A DNA stretch of 64,000 nt from Diphasiastrum complanatum (taxonomy: Eukaryota; Streptophyta; Lycopodiopsida; Lycopodiales; Lycopodiaceae): assembly GCA_029204225.1 (NCBI GenBank), contig CM055101.1:63822671-63886670 (forward strand), given 5' to 3'. A model generated the notes under the pieces. It saw nothing but the letters and a program-made list of their open reading frames with translations. It ran no database searches and had not been told where the DNA came from. A program made the position numbers and the translations under genes. Shown piece after piece: positions 23,950 through 38,400 of this stretch (positions are counted from its first letter, which is position 1; each line of letters opens with the position of its first letter).

Positions 23950-24720
23950 TTTTTGTATCATTAGGTATCGATTTTGTTAAATTCTATTACTATTCATGTG
24001 GAAGCTTTTTGTAGTCAAAGGACTCAAGGGCTCCTATGGGATGGCCTTATAAAGACCATGAATCATTGCTTTCGCTTATAACTTGCATGCTTCAAACTGA
24101 AATGATGGCTTTAGCTTTATTGTGACAATTTGCCAAAGTCGAGACGTCACTCTAAAGTCAGTTTTAGCATTAAACTGAGTTTATTTTCATTCTTTCTATT
24201 TTTCTAAAATGCAATCTTGTTTTTGTATCTTACTTTCTCACTCCTAATGTATCAATCACCTCGGTGTTTTTTATCATGCTAATTCATAAATCTGGCTTTT
24301 TTTTGCTTTTTTTCATACACACTTCTTCAATTCTCTACCCACTTCCAACCTTGATTATCACTGACACTCAACGAGATTTGAACCTTGGACCCCACAACCC
24401 AGTCTTTTATGGAACACCCGTACCACTCTCATTGTGACGTGCTTCCCCATGTATTTCCAATGAGTTGCAAAAAAAAAAAAAACCATAGATTTCCGTACCT
24501 ACTTTTTTTTTTCTCCGTACACGCCTACCCTACTTCCACGTCCGTTTGCAAGTTCAATCGTTCTTATTCAGCTGAACTATTTCTCTCTCTTTTTTTCCTT
24601 TACACGCTACATTGTACGATAATGACAACTCTCCCACCATATCTTTTGCACGCTAAGTTTTGCTCATAAGAATGCAGCGACCATGCTTCTCTTCAAAGCG
24701 ATAGTACCGTCAGATAGCGC
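23950..24720. other. Upstream flank of the mannosidase gene, no gene seen
   Basis: AT-rich with poly(A) and poly(T) runs (near 24470 and 24505) and a CT-rich stretch near 24580. It may hold distal promoter sequence of the downstream gene, but I see no convincing TATA box or motif cluster. Confidence 0.4.
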
Positions 24721-24725
24721 TGTCT

Positions 24726-25030
24726 GATGATTGTTCTCAATGTCCTGGTATTTCAGTCGATCCATTGAAAGAAGCTGTGCATGAGTTGATTTCATGCACT
24801 GTTTGCTTTCCGATGATTGTTCTGAATTTCCTGATATTTGGATCGATTCAGTGAAAGAAGCTCCTGATTTCATATTTTCCGATGTCTGTTCTTAATATCC
24901 TGGTATTTGGATCGATTCAGTGAAAGAAGCTCCTGATTTCATGAACAATTTGTTTTCCGATGTCTATCCTGGTATTTGGATCGATTCGGTGAAAGAAGCT
25001 CTTGGTTTCGTGCACAATTTATGTCTGGTC
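24726..25030. repeat. Four-copy tandem repeat just upstream of the mannosidase start
   Basis: Four diverged units of about 70-86 bp begin at 24726, 24812, 24881 and 24959. Each contains GATG(A/T)(T/C)TGTTCT or a shorter form, then CCTGGTATTTGGATCGATTC, GTGAAAGAAGCTC and a GATTTCATG-like tail. The array ends ~160 bp before the start codon at 25188, so it lies in the promoter or 5' untranslated region. Confidence 0.85.
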
Positions 25031-25187
25031 GGATGGATCCAGTTTTTGTGATTTGTTCAGCTTTCACTCGAAGATGTGAATTGGACATTGCAACTTCTTC
25101 AATATAGGTTTATAGCGAATGCTATGTTTTTATTGAACGCAGATAGTGCTTGAGCGGTCGTGTCGCAAGTGTTTTCTTTCTGTAGAT

Positions 25188-25324
25188 ATGCAGTCCATTA
25201 TTTTGGATTCTCAATGGCTCGCAGCCAGGGCGACAGATGTGCCATGGACAGGCGAAGAACTGACTACCTCACATTTTCCATCGGCGGAATCCAAGGATTG
25301 GATGGAAGCCGTTGTGCCTGGAAC
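25188..25324 (+). CDS. EBM: EBM exon 1
   Basis: Starts [18 protein letters not shown] and ends WMEAVVPG plus two bases of the next codon; donor AAC|GTAAGC. The N-terminus is a few residues shorter than the Arabidopsis homologue as I recall it. A possible splice acceptor (GAACGCAG) at 25142 hints at an upstream 5'-UTR exon. Confidence 0.9.
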
Positions 25325-27465
25325 GTAAGCCCTTCAGTCCATCTGATGTGACCTACTATATCATCTCAACTTCATTTTGCCTCACATCGCCTTTCTTTTT
25401 GCCGCGTACTTTGTAACATAGATTTGCGCATACTTTGTCCTTTTCTTTCAAATGCTATGCAGGAATATTGACATTGCAAGCACATCCAAAGTCATTCTAG
25501 TAATATTTCAAGAAAGGTCGTTTCAAAAGCATTGCCCCGAAATTTTCGATCGTTCACCTCATTGTTGTGGCTAATGTTGAAGACATATGGTGTATGCTAT
25601 CAGACATGTCGCATTCTAAGACTGCTTTGTGGTCTTGAAGTCCAAGTCGGAATATCCCGAGGGACGTGAATTTTGGTCGTTAGCGTTTGAGCGAATTTGT
25701 TTTTAATGACTTTGTGTGTTGTTTAAAAGTTAGCTGTTTATTTTTCAGTCTAGACATCCAAAAAGTTATCAGAAGTTAATGGAATTTCTTTCTGTATTGG
25801 TTATTTCTACTTGCAATGGACGATTTTTTGTCCTTTTGATGATGGTGAATGTAACGAAATAGTCAGGTTAGGCACAGAAAAATTGTGCTAAGTTAGTCAC
25901 ATTTGCCAACCTAGGTCTCGAGAGGCAGCTCTCTCCAGTGATATTGCTTTGCGGGGGTGCACTTTGGACCCGCCCACATTTGCTGAAGTGGACGTGCTTA
26001 TTTGTGGTCAAGTTTCAAGATGAAATCATTTGCAATTATACGCGGCTACATCTATGAACTACAGTTGGACTTTTCCGTGTGATCTAGTTAAATATTTGGC
26101 ACCATAGGGTTAAACCTAGGAATTTCAAAATCAATAAGTATTTTTCAATTTTTTATTTGACATACATTGCAAAGATCATCTTGCACACCTTGCTCATCTG
26201 GAAACCAGGCTTGGTCACTGCGATATTGTGTTCTGATGCCATGCACTTATTTACCCAAACTTCAGCAATTAATAATTGCTCTTTTAATGAGTAGCAACGC
26301 CCGAGTGGTGACGAATGCTTAAGCTTCCACCTGAAGCTAAATTCTCCCGTTTCGTTAATGCTGAGCATATTATGTGCCTTGAGCTGAATAATTTAGCAGC
26401 ACCTTTGGACTTATGGCAACACCTTCGGACTCATGGCATCAAGAAATTTGCAAACGATATTTTTTCCTTTGAAATCACTAACGTTTGCTATCGTATTGTA
26501 ATCGAATGTCCAGGATTGCCTCTGAAATTGAAAGTGTTCACCTTGAAGCTGCAAACAAATATTTTATTTCTACATTCATTTTATTGGTTTTCATGTTTTC
26601 AGAGTTCTGGCTACTCTCTTGAGGAATGGTGTTATTCCAGATCCATTTTATGGATTGAACAACCAGAATGTCGTAGATATTGCTGATGCTGGCCGTGAGC
26701 ACTACACATTTTGGTTCTCCACCCAGTTTAGTGTACCGACGGTAAGCCTTGCTTGGATGGGATAGTTTTCTTTGTTTCTCTGTTGCATCCTGTAACTAAC
26801 TAAAAGCTTGCATATTTTTGTGAGACTTAGAGCGATCACATTGTTGGTCTCTTAGATACCTTCCTAACAATTGCTTGTAAAACAGTCTGGATATTCTCGG
26901 GCCTGGTTGCAATTTCGAGGAATAAATTACTCAGCTGAAGTTTTCTTCAATGGTCATCGAACCATTTTACCAGGTGGAATGTTTTACAGGCATAAACTAG
27001 ATGTAACAGAATGGGTGAACAAAGAGGGACCTAATTTTTTGGCAGTCCTTGTTAATCCTCCTGATCATCCTGGGCGAATTCCTCCAGAGGGTGGGCAAGG
27101 TGGTGATCACAGTGTGCGCACTTTTCTTAACTCATTTGATATTGGTGTGCTATCAAACTGATTCCCTTTTACGGTCTACGAGAAGTTTACAAAGTCGCTA
27201 AAAATTAGCATTATAATTTCAGCATCCATTAGATTTTCCTGCTCGTGACATGTTTTCTCTTGTTGATGGAGAACTTGACATTTTTGTAAGCATGAAGGAC
27301 AAAAGAAGTCTTGAAAAGTGAATGGCAATAATTCGATTCGACTGATTGCCTGATTAGTAGTAAGCAATTTTTTGGAATTTGTCTGCTCTCAGCTGGTAGC
27401 TTGGGATATTTGATACAAGCTATGCAATGACGGAAGAATGTCTTGCCTTTCAAGCCAACATTGCA

Positions 27466-27555
<90 letters not shown>

Positions 27556-30500
27556 TTTTTCCTGCATCAAATGAATCTTAACGGCATATCAGCAAAGGGA
27601 ATATGTTATGGATGATACTTGTATGACACGTACCATTAACCATTTTATTGGATAACTCTTATATATACATAAAAAGCTTCAACTTTAGTTGTGGTTATGG
27701 GTGGGACAGTTTTGTAAGTTTTTATGCATTTTCAAGTGACAGATAGCTAGAGATGTTGCAGCTCAATACGTGGAAGGTTGGGATTGGATAATTCCTATTA
27801 GGTAAGATTAGTCTCTCTGTTTTTGGGCTTCAGAAATTTTTGCTCTCGCTATTTTTTATGGAATTAGATTGTGTTTCACAAAGTAATTCAAGATAAATAG
27901 TCTAAACGTCTTAAAGCATATTGGCATCAAAATATCGAATGAATCTTTTTTGAATCAGAACAAAGAATATCTTAGACAATTATGATAGAATTGTTCCTTT
28001 GAAAACAGTGCTAAGTCTGAGCCGAGGGCTGAAGAAAGAGAATGTGAGTGTAGCAATTTCTGGTTTCTTTTTAGACTTTGGGATTTCAGTAATTGGCAAT
28101 CGGTGAAAAACATCAAGAGATGGTCAAACCTTCATACTTTGAATAAGCTTGTCAGGAAAAGCAAGTGTGATATAAGTGCAACTAGTTAACCATCTATCTT
28201 CTGTCTAATGATGGCCTTTGTCTTTGAAATTCTGGACATCCAAGATTCTTATGTTGAGAAATGGAGGTGGAAACTTACTCCCAACTCATTTGTTTAACGA
28301 TGATACAGGGACAGAAACACTGGAATATGGGATGAAGTCACTGTTTTCTTTACTGGGGTAAGCAGCATTTTGATTTGGTTGCTTTTTATGCTTTGAAGAT
28401 CATTTTCAACTTCATTCTTAGCCACATTTGTATGGAAATCTAGATGTCCTCTTAATCTTCTTGTAGTACAATGGCCAATTGTTGCGTGTTTAACTATGTT
28501 TCAAGTAGCTGTTAATTCACTGATCCTTCTAATGCCATGAAGCACCTTTTGGGGCACTTAAGCTGTACGAGGATTGGACTTCCTTTTTCTTGTACCGTAT
28601 TTTTGTGTTACCTTTTTGGGAGAGTCCATGCTTTTGTTGATTCCTTGTTGATAACTATAAGGAGCACTTTACAAGTACACTTTTCAAAGCTGTGGAATCT
28701 ATGAATGTTAGCTACATTACATGGAAATTATGTTGTCTGTAATTTTAATATTCGATTCATAGTGATGAGCTCTTTGGCTGTTTGTTTGTTGCAGTGTTTA
28801 TTAGTAGGTAGTTTTGGTATATTCCTCCCAACACATCGTGGAAAATTGTCCCCTCAAACCATGAATGCACATGGTATCTTGAAATACCTCATAAATTTAG
28901 GTGCAAGCCTTACGATGCTATGGTTGCTGCACATGGCACTATGATTGATAATATATGCCTTATTTATCGATGCATACTCCTTTGTCCAGCAATAAAAGGC
29001 CTGTTGATCGATGACTCCTATCCTCATGTGGAGTTTCGGAGACTGTTTCTACTTAGGCCCACATGGACACAAGAAAATGGAAGATCCTCTTCCAATTTAG
29101 CGTGCACTATCTTAGATTTAGAATACTCTCTATCAACTCATACCTAAAACATGTGAATCATCCCATATGCTTTTCTCTTTAGTGCTAGCCTTGTTCATAA
29201 CTGAGCTTGCCCTTCATCTCTAGAAAAATGATAGAAACTTAGTAGGTTGGTCTTTGTACAATCTTATGAAAGCTAATGTGGACATGCATTTGTGCATGTG
29301 ACCTGCACCTACTCTTGGTCACTAACGAAGTGAGTATGGAAGTTAGTAGGGACGTCATGGCATTTGGTCCATGCTATGCATGATAGGGTTGATGGTATAA
29401 GACTTTGTGGGTGGACTCTCTAGGGCTGGAGATTACATATCTTCTTTGTTATATTGGGTACTATCTATGTTGCATTGGAATGATGTTTCACGGGCAAAGT
29501 ATTTCGGAAAGTCGAAACGAAAAAGAAAAAAAACCTATATTTTTTTATTTATAGCTAGTGGAACCATTAGAAGACATGTAAATTGGAACAATTTGTAGTT
29601 TTTAAAATCAGGGAATTTTATTGTGAGCACATCTATGTCAAGTTAGTGACTCTTTGTCATGTCTTCTTAGTGATATCAAGGCCAAAGCTTGCATGTTAAA
29701 AAGGTTGAGGAAGGAGTGCGACCAAGAGAGGAAATCAAACCTCACAAGGATCAAGTTTTGTCACTTTGAAATTTGGATTCAACTTGCTTCAGTAATTTGT
29801 TCCATATGTGTTAAAGAACATAGTATCTTGCAAGATGTGCAACAAGGTACGACTTCAAGATCTATAAGAACTTCCAGGTGCATGGATATTGGTCCATTCC
29901 CGTAGCCATAGTGTAGATATACAAGTGTCGTTCAATGTTATTCAATGCGTTGCGTGATCTAAAAATGTAGCAAAGCAAACTTGGTTCAAATGCAACTACA
30001 TGTATAATTTAGTATCCTAACACCTAATATCTATCACTGTTTTTTTAACTTACTAGGATTTTTTCTCACCTAAAAAGAAATGTTATGCTTTGGAATGACC
30101 TAGAATTTGGGAACATTTTGGAATGCGATCATAACGTTGTGTTTTGGATCATAGACATAAGATTGATATATGTTTTTATTGTATTGGTGGGCATGAAGTC
30201 TCATTTGAGATCTTTGTCCAAGCTATGACCAATTTGTTTGTGCTAATCCTTTCTATCTTTTTAGTGGTGCATTTTTTCAACCAACTATGCCCTTTAAGTT
30301 AGTCATTGAGTAAGCTGAAGTCATGAAATGTGAAATTTTCTAATTATTCTATGAGGAAGTAGGGACTTCACTGGATGGGCTTTGCTCTTTAGTGCAAACC
30401 GTCATCATGACCAAGTGTGCATTCCAAAGAAGTGACAAAAACGGAGTACGTTGGTCTTTGCACAAATGTATGAAAGCTCATGGGGACATATATTTGTGCA

Positions 30501-33315
30501 ATCGACATGCACCTACTCTTGGGTGTCGATAAGTGAGTAGGGATGTTTTAGCATTTGTTCCATCCTGTGCATGATGTAGCTGATGTCTACAGCTTTGTGG
30601 AAGAACTCCTTGTGGTTAAAGATTGCATGTCTCCTTTGTTATGTTTGGTACTATCCTGGATGCAACATTATACTATTAATATATGAATCATCCTGTTACA
30701 CACATACCCTCAAACCCTCAGTAAATACACCGAATTACCAAGCAAATTAGTCTCTTTATTAATCTCAAGCAAATGTACATAGATCAACAAACAAACATGA
30801 GAGCTCTGCTACAAGTCTCCTCCCAACCATAGTTGCATAGGAATACGATAGGGAATGCTTGGCAAAGGCTCACACTATATCCTCTCAAGCACCCCTTAAC
30901 CCCGACACATCCTAACGTCGACACATGGCAAACTCCATGCACAGTCAACACTTGCCACTTGGCAATACCCACACATGCAAGCTAGTAGGTGGACAGTCTG
31001 ACACATGTCACTCATGCATTGGACCAAGTGTCCCAATGAGCATATGACACATGTCCTGTTGACCCATTATTGACCGTCCGACAAGTGTCACTCATGCACT
31101 GGACCAAGTGTCCCGGTGAGCATATGAAACATGTCACGTCGACCGATCAACCCTTCCTACTTTTTAGGAGGTCAGTCCAGTAGACTCTCATGAGACCCAA
31201 TACCCCTTGGCCATCTCGGAATTAGTCACTATAACAGATGTTCACATTGTAATTTACAATTGTCTCTACAGGTCGGTGACTTAGCCATTTACAATTTAAT
31301 AATTACAATTTACAATTTACATTGGGAAAGGGATTCAAAGTACATGTGACATCCCTTCCCTCCTCAGATGACATCGTCCTCAATGGCAAAGTGTGGATAC
31401 TGTGCATGCGCACCCCATGCGCAATCTCCCAGGTAGCATCATTGAGAGGTCGTCCATGCCATGCAACCGAGTACTCACAAAACAAACGATTCCGCAACCG
31501 TCTTTGCCTTTGGTCCAATACTCTCGCTGATCCATGCATCACCTCCCCATGCTCCTGAAACAATACAAGGCCATTAGCCAACAAGTTATCATCGTCATGT
31601 AAAATCTTCTTCAAGCGTGAAACATGAAAAATAGGATGAACCTTACAACCAACAGGCAAATCCAATTCATAGCAGCGCTATTAATCTTTTTAAGAATTTT
31701 CCAAGGTCCACAGTATCTAGGTGACAACTTATAACACTTCAAGGTTTTCGAGTCCTTTGGAATCTTGAGAAACACCGTGTTTCCTTTCTCGAATTCTCTT
31801 GGCGTACGATCCAGATCGGCATGTCTTTGCCCGATCCATCGCCGCTTTTACATTTTCTGAGGTAACTCCAACATCTGCTGCATGTGAGTTAGAAATTCCA
31901 TAGCACTAGGTGTCTTATGAGGCATACCTATAGTAGCTGGACTGGCTGGTCTAAAACCATAATTTAGCTTGAAAGGACTCATCTTTGTAGATGTATTCTT
32001 TTTATCATTATGGGCAAATTCCAACAATGGTGGGTAACTTTCCCATTGCGTTTGCCACCCACATAAGCCCTAAGCATGCCTTCCAAGGTTTGGCTAACTC
32101 TCTCAGTCTGCCCATCTATTTTTATGAACACATATGAAAACTCTCTCCTAATCTCTTAATCCACAATGGCAATAGTACTGGTTTGCACACACTGCATGCT
32201 ACTCTGACTAGTATTAGTAGAAATATCAAGTAGAAAGCAAACACACATGTACTCACAATGGATCCTACGCACCTGCGTAGCTGAAACAAGCGATCCAGGA
32301 GGCACATCTCGCTCACCACGAAGGGAATGCATCACACCATCAAACACACTCACTGACAGATCTGGAAAATACTGAGTATTGAAGAAGTTACAAATAGATT
32401 CATAAATCCTATGTGGGCTGGATTTTCACAAAAGCAAAGAGAATAATCAAGCAACGTAGTAGAAAATGCTCAAAGGCTACCAGAAGATCAGCAATCCACC
32501 ATAGGGCTTCAATCTTATGGGCTCCAAATTTGCCAACAGATTACCTACAGTAGGGCGCTAGCCCTCTAAGAATGCACCAAACCCTAACTAAAGATGCCAA
32601 TGATGCCAAATCCCACACAAGTCTCGAAAGCAATTGCTCTGATACCAAACTGCTACACACATACTCACAAACCCTAAGTAAATACACCGAATTACCCAGT
32701 GAATTCGTCACTTCATTAATCTCAAGCAAATGTACATAGATCAACAAGCAAACATGAGAGATCTGCTGCAAGTCTCCTCCCAACCAAAGCTGCATAGGAA
32801 TACGATAGGGAATGCCTGGCAAAGCTCACACTATATCCCCTCAAGCACCCTTTAACCCTGACACATCCTAACGTCGACACATGGCAAACTCAATGCATAG
32901 TCGACATTTGCCACTTGGTAGTACCCTGACACATAGGCAAGCTAGTAGGTGGACAACACATGTTACTCGTGCATTGGACCAAGTGTCCCAATGAGCATAT
33001 GACATGTCCTGTTGACCCGTCCATTGATTGTCGACAAGTGTCACTCATGCAGTGGACCAAGTGTCCCAGTGAGCATATGACACATGCCATGTTGACCGGT
33101 CAACCCTTCCTACTTTTTAGGAGGTTAGGCCAGTAGACTCTCATGAGACCCAATACCCCTTGGCGATCTTGGAATTAGTCACTATAACAGATGTTTACAT
33201 TGCAACTTACAATTGTCTCCACAGGCCGGTGACTTAGCCATTTACAATTTAATAACTACAATTTACAATCTATATTGAGCAAGGAATTCAATGTACATGT
33301 GACACATCCCAACAC

Positions 33316-33365
<50 letters not shown>

Positions 33366-35406
33366 CTTGCACACACACGTGGACACACTCGTGCCCGTGT
33401 GTGCACACACACACGTGCACATTCACTCCCATGCGCACACACACACACACACACACACACATGCATGCACGTGGACACACTGTCTCACTTGCACATGCAC
33501 GTGCACGCACACACGCACGTGCTTTGACAAGGCATGACTTTCTGATAGAGATCCTTTTGTGTTGTACATGAGGCTCTTTTGATGGTAATTCAAAGAGACT
33601 AGTATTTTTATCCACTTTCCTCAATAACTAGAAAGTGAAGACTTTTGAGATTCCCTTAGAGTAGGTGGCAACTTATTTTTTATGGAGACATGAGAGTGTA
33701 GAGGGGGATTTGACCTCCGTTTCAAGATTGACTTGGAGTCCAATATATTGTAGGGCTAAGTTCTATGAGGATCAAAAGTAGCAGCCAGACTTGTGGGGAC
33801 ACACATATAGTTCGTAGTATGAGGATGAGAAATGACAATGTTTCTAGATTCAATTTCATTGAGTGATGTTTGAGTTTGGATAGAAATATAGATGTTGCAG
33901 CCTTTGCTTCCCATCAAAGCGATCTATTTGCAATATTGATAACATTACATCTTTGCATGTGGACGTACAATATGACGCATTTTTTGAGATTGGAGAAAAT
34001 ATATATTTAATGCTAGCATGGCAGAATGGTAAATTGCCATACATAATCTGCATCTATTTAATATTGAGGAGTTGGAGTTTTTCGGACTTCGACTAATTAT
34101 ATGAAACCAATGCCACCCCATCCAATGAGTACTTGCTTTTTAGCTTGATAAGGCACATGTTCTGCTACCTATAATGTCCTAGTACAATGCTTTACATCAA
34201 GAAAATTAACATGCCGGATCCAATGGTGGGAGCAATCTACTTGACTATCTTTTGGGGTCCTTTTTATCACTTATTGCAGATCTCCCATTTCCTTCCACTC
34301 TTTTTTCACATTCCATAGAGAATGTAGCCCTTCGCTTTCACTATCATTCAATTCATTTTCTTAGTCATCTCATGTACTTTTTTACAATTTCACTCTAGCT
34401 CACATCCCACATTTGTAGTGCTCACTACAGCTTATGAACATTTGACAACAAGATGATGCACCACATTTTAGAAGGGTGTAAACACTCATTTCTTTGTAGC
34501 ATCTTGTAGTATTTTAATCCTTTTCTACCAGAATGTGATGAAAAAGACCTCATGTAATGGATTATGGTGGAATAATGCGTATGATGTGAATTGCCATCAA
34601 CTACATCCCCATGTGAAGCGTTCATATGCCCAAGGCTCTCGTTTTGGCTAAGGACATGTTGCCTATCATTCAAAGGACTACTTTGACATGAGAAAGAGCA
34701 TATATTGCATCAAATCAGGAGCACCTACAAGATCTTCTCCATAATCCATAGTCATGTATTTTATTGATTCCTTTTAGGTGCTCCTCCACATGTATTGATA
34801 GACTTGAGTACTTGAATCACATGCTCATAAGCTTTATACTACACACATATGCATGCACATGCGCCTGCACAATCACACACATGCATGCACTCATGTTTAT
34901 TGACCCCTGAGCAACAAACTCTAGCATGCCTAACAGCTAGTATTATCAAGCCTTTACCCTAGTTACCATTTCTTGTCAATCAAAAGTGAATAAATATATA
35001 ACATGTAACTCAAGATCATAGACAAAAGATCACATGCAAGGACAAGTGAGGTTGTGAGAGGCCAAGATGGGCCTCCTCCCTATCAAAGAATTTTCATTGG
35101 GATACAATAGCATTAGCAGGATATAACCTTGACTAGTCAATCTTGAAACTTAAGAATTGGTACGTAGATACTAATCTTCAGATTTATCGCATGCAAGTAC
35201 ATTTACAAAAGTCCAAGGTACATCAAAACCATAGGCAAATTTTCACTAGAAAACCATATATTTTGCATATGAGGTTCGATTTGCTCGAAATTTGTCTAGC
35301 TTGTTGTACTTGAGCAAGTACACTTGCACCAAAAAAGCATAAATATGTACGAGGTTGTGTCGTACTTTTAGAAATAAAGAAGCTACAACAACAACAACGT
35401 TCAAAT

Positions 35407-35447
<41 letters not shown>

Positions 35448-38400
35448 TTTATTAAGAAATATTTTTGATGTACATAAGATTGAAATAGTACATCTCATAG
35501 TTTTACAAATCGCTGAGTCGAGGACAAAGAATTGGCGATTCGGCACCGAATTGGAATCGGCCGATTCAAATCAGTAGGCGACCTGAATCGTTTTTTTGCT
35601 AATTTTCCAACGATTCATTTTACGGATTTCCGATTCATTCAAATTTCTAGCATTTTGTCAGCCGCGAAGCACCAAGAAGAAGAGAGTGTTCTAACTTCTT
35701 GGAGAAGGGAGAGAGAGAATGATGCTTGAGCCTTGATAGGGGAGAGAGGATGTGCATTGAATTTGTGGGTTTATGGAGTGAAGCTTGAACTTGGAAGTTT
35801 AGTTGCTTAATGTACAATGTAGGTAGTATGTACTATGTAGACAATCTAATTTGTAGAATATAGATCTTGAATTCATGCATGGATACCTTTAAAACCAAAA
35901 AGATTTGCAACTTGACCGATTCGGCTGATTTGGTTTGTAGATGGGAGGTTCGAATTGGTTTGAGCTGGTCAAATCAGGCCGATTCGAATCAGACATGAAA
36001 CTAAAATCTCAAGTATGCTTGTAAATATGTCTTGAGAACCTAGACATGTCATAATTGTGAAAATGACAATGTTATAGCTTTTATTCCGTATCTCGGTTAT
36101 TTACAACATATTATTATCAGATGTACATTTTGTAACTATTGTAATTATTGAAATGGTTAAGTCACCAACCTATGTTGACCTTTGCAAATAAATTTTTAGT
36201 AAATTGTAATTAGAGCTTAGTGACCTTAGAGTTGCATTCTCAGCTTTGGTTTAGGGTAATGGGTCATAGATTAGGAGTGGCTGGATCTTGGTCTTGGTGT
36301 ATGAGTGGCACGTGTCAGCCTGTTCACTTCCCATGTGTCAGGGTATTGCCAAGTGGTAAGTGTCGGTTGTGCATGGGGTTTGCCATATGTCGATGTTAGA
36401 TGTGTCAAGGTTAAGGAGTGCTTGAGGATTGTGTATAAGTGAGCCTAGAAAGAGGCATTCCTCATTAATTTCAATGTAGACACTGTAATTTGTAGAATAT
36501 AGATCTTGAATTCATGCATGGATACCTTAAAACCAAAAAGATTTGCAACATGACCGATTTAGCTGATTTGGTTTCCAGATGGGAGGTTCGAAATGGTTTG
36601 AACCGGTCAAATCAGGCCGATTCAAATTGGACATGAAACTCAAATCTCAAGTATGTGTGGAAATACGTCTTGAGAACCTAGACACATCATAATTGTGAAA
36701 ATGACAATGTTACAGCTTTTATTCCGCATCTCGGTTAGCACAACATTTTATAATCAAATGTACATTTTGTAACTATTGTAATTATTGAAATGGTTAAGTC
36801 ACTAGCCTATGGTGACCTTTACAAATAAATTTTTAGTAAACTGTAATTAGAGCTTAGTGACCTTAGCGTTGCATTCTCAGCTTTGGTTTAGGGTAATGGG
36901 TCATAGATTAGGAGTGGCTGGATCTTGGTTTGGTGTATGAGTGGGATATGAAAATCTGAGATTTTTCTTGGCAAATTTTGGTCAAAATTACTAGTTGCAC
37001 AAAATGTTGACAAATTGGAAGTACTGAAGGTATAAAGACCTTTTGGTTTGCAGAATCTTCAAACTTTAGAAATTTGAAGAATTTAATGGAATCTTTGATG
37101 TAGAAAGGACAGAGAGTTATTATTTCTGCCCTATGTAGCTATGAACACATCTATAAATATGGCATCAATTGAAGTACAAAAGCAGCAATTATCTTAAAAA
37201 AGCATTTTCCAACAAAGAAGACTTAAATGAAAGATAAATTGAAAAATGAGAATCTTTAGCTCCTATGTACACTTAGTCAAGAGTATCTTTTGGAAGGTTC
37301 AAGAGTGGCCTAGTGTGCCCATTTTTGGGAACCTCTGATTTCAAATCATCTTTATTCAATTCAGATAGCCTTATCCAAACAAGGGGGACCCAAAACTTAA
37401 TAAAATAACACCATAAAAAGTTGCAAGTTCCTTAAGTGAGCAGTTACTCATGAAAGCATATCAGAGAAGTATGGAGCCGTGTGTCCAGGCCACTCAATAA
37501 CACTCTCCCAATAATGGCCTGAACTAAGATTCTAATATAGTTGGTAGGAGATATGGAATCTGAGGTTCTCTAGAAAATAAGGAAGTACTTAAGGAGACTG
37601 ACATAAAAACATCTCAAGCCTCTGTGGTGAGCTGGAGTGCATGTGGACCTCATCTTCTTCTTGATGGATCAAACAAGAATGAAACCAGGAACTAATCTAA
37701 TATGATGGTTGACATTACGAAGAGTTGGTTTGACAAAAACATGCTTATACTTTTGTTGTAAAGTGGCAATGACTACGTAGGGGAAGAATAGATCAAGGCT
37801 CAGAAACAGTGGCAACAACAGAACGTGTAGTAAAGTAGCCCCATGGGCTTTAGGTAAACTACATAGTCATTGCTTAGCAATAATGAGGTGGTATCAGCCA
37901 TAGAATCAATACTGTGAAAGGTATAAGGTTTCCCATCACGAACAATGCATTGGTGAAATCAGCCCATGCGGGGCCAAATTGATCAATTGAGTGCAAAGTA
38001 GCACCCCAGCTTAAGTGCATAATAGTAGGACCCATTGTGTAGGACTGTGAAGAGTCAAAGAAAAATAAGTCTATCTTTAATAAATCCATTATGAAGCTCA
38101 TTGCCTTCTGTGGAACCCCACCATAAATGGACAATTGGACTGTCTGGGAAATTCCAAGGGTTAGGACCAGATGAGGTAGGAAGGATGGGGACGCAATATG
38201 ATCAAGGATATCCTCTTGGGTAGAGATAGTAGGAGAACGAAAAGGTGGGGATTGGGATTGGCAAGCATTGTTACCATGTTCAAAAGCACGGACAATGGCA
38301 AGACCAATCTGAGATGGAATGTCACTAATAAAATGCTGAAGGTGGGCAAGTTGGTTGGCATGATTGTCCAAACGAGCGAAAAAAGTCTTCAGTGCTAGAA

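Larger units (their letters stand above)
30694..33304 (-). mobile_element. Ty3/gypsy element with two LTRs and 5-bp target duplication, internally deleted
   Basis: Both LTRs, a primer site, a polypurine tract and a perfect CATCC duplication (30689-30693 and 33305-33309) define the element precisely. Only about 1.3 kb of interior remains, encoding the end of integrase and the chromodomain. Gag, protease and most of pol are gone. It lies in EBM intron 5, antisense to the gene. Confidence 0.93.

Noticed and set aside
24370-24395. Sequence resembling a tRNA T-arm (reverse complement GGTTCAAATCTCG)
   Set aside because: No acceptor, D or anticodon stems can be placed around it.
33256-33624. 122-codon minus-strand Cys/Val-rich frame
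   Set aside because: It is a translation of CA/TG alternation in a microsatellite region.
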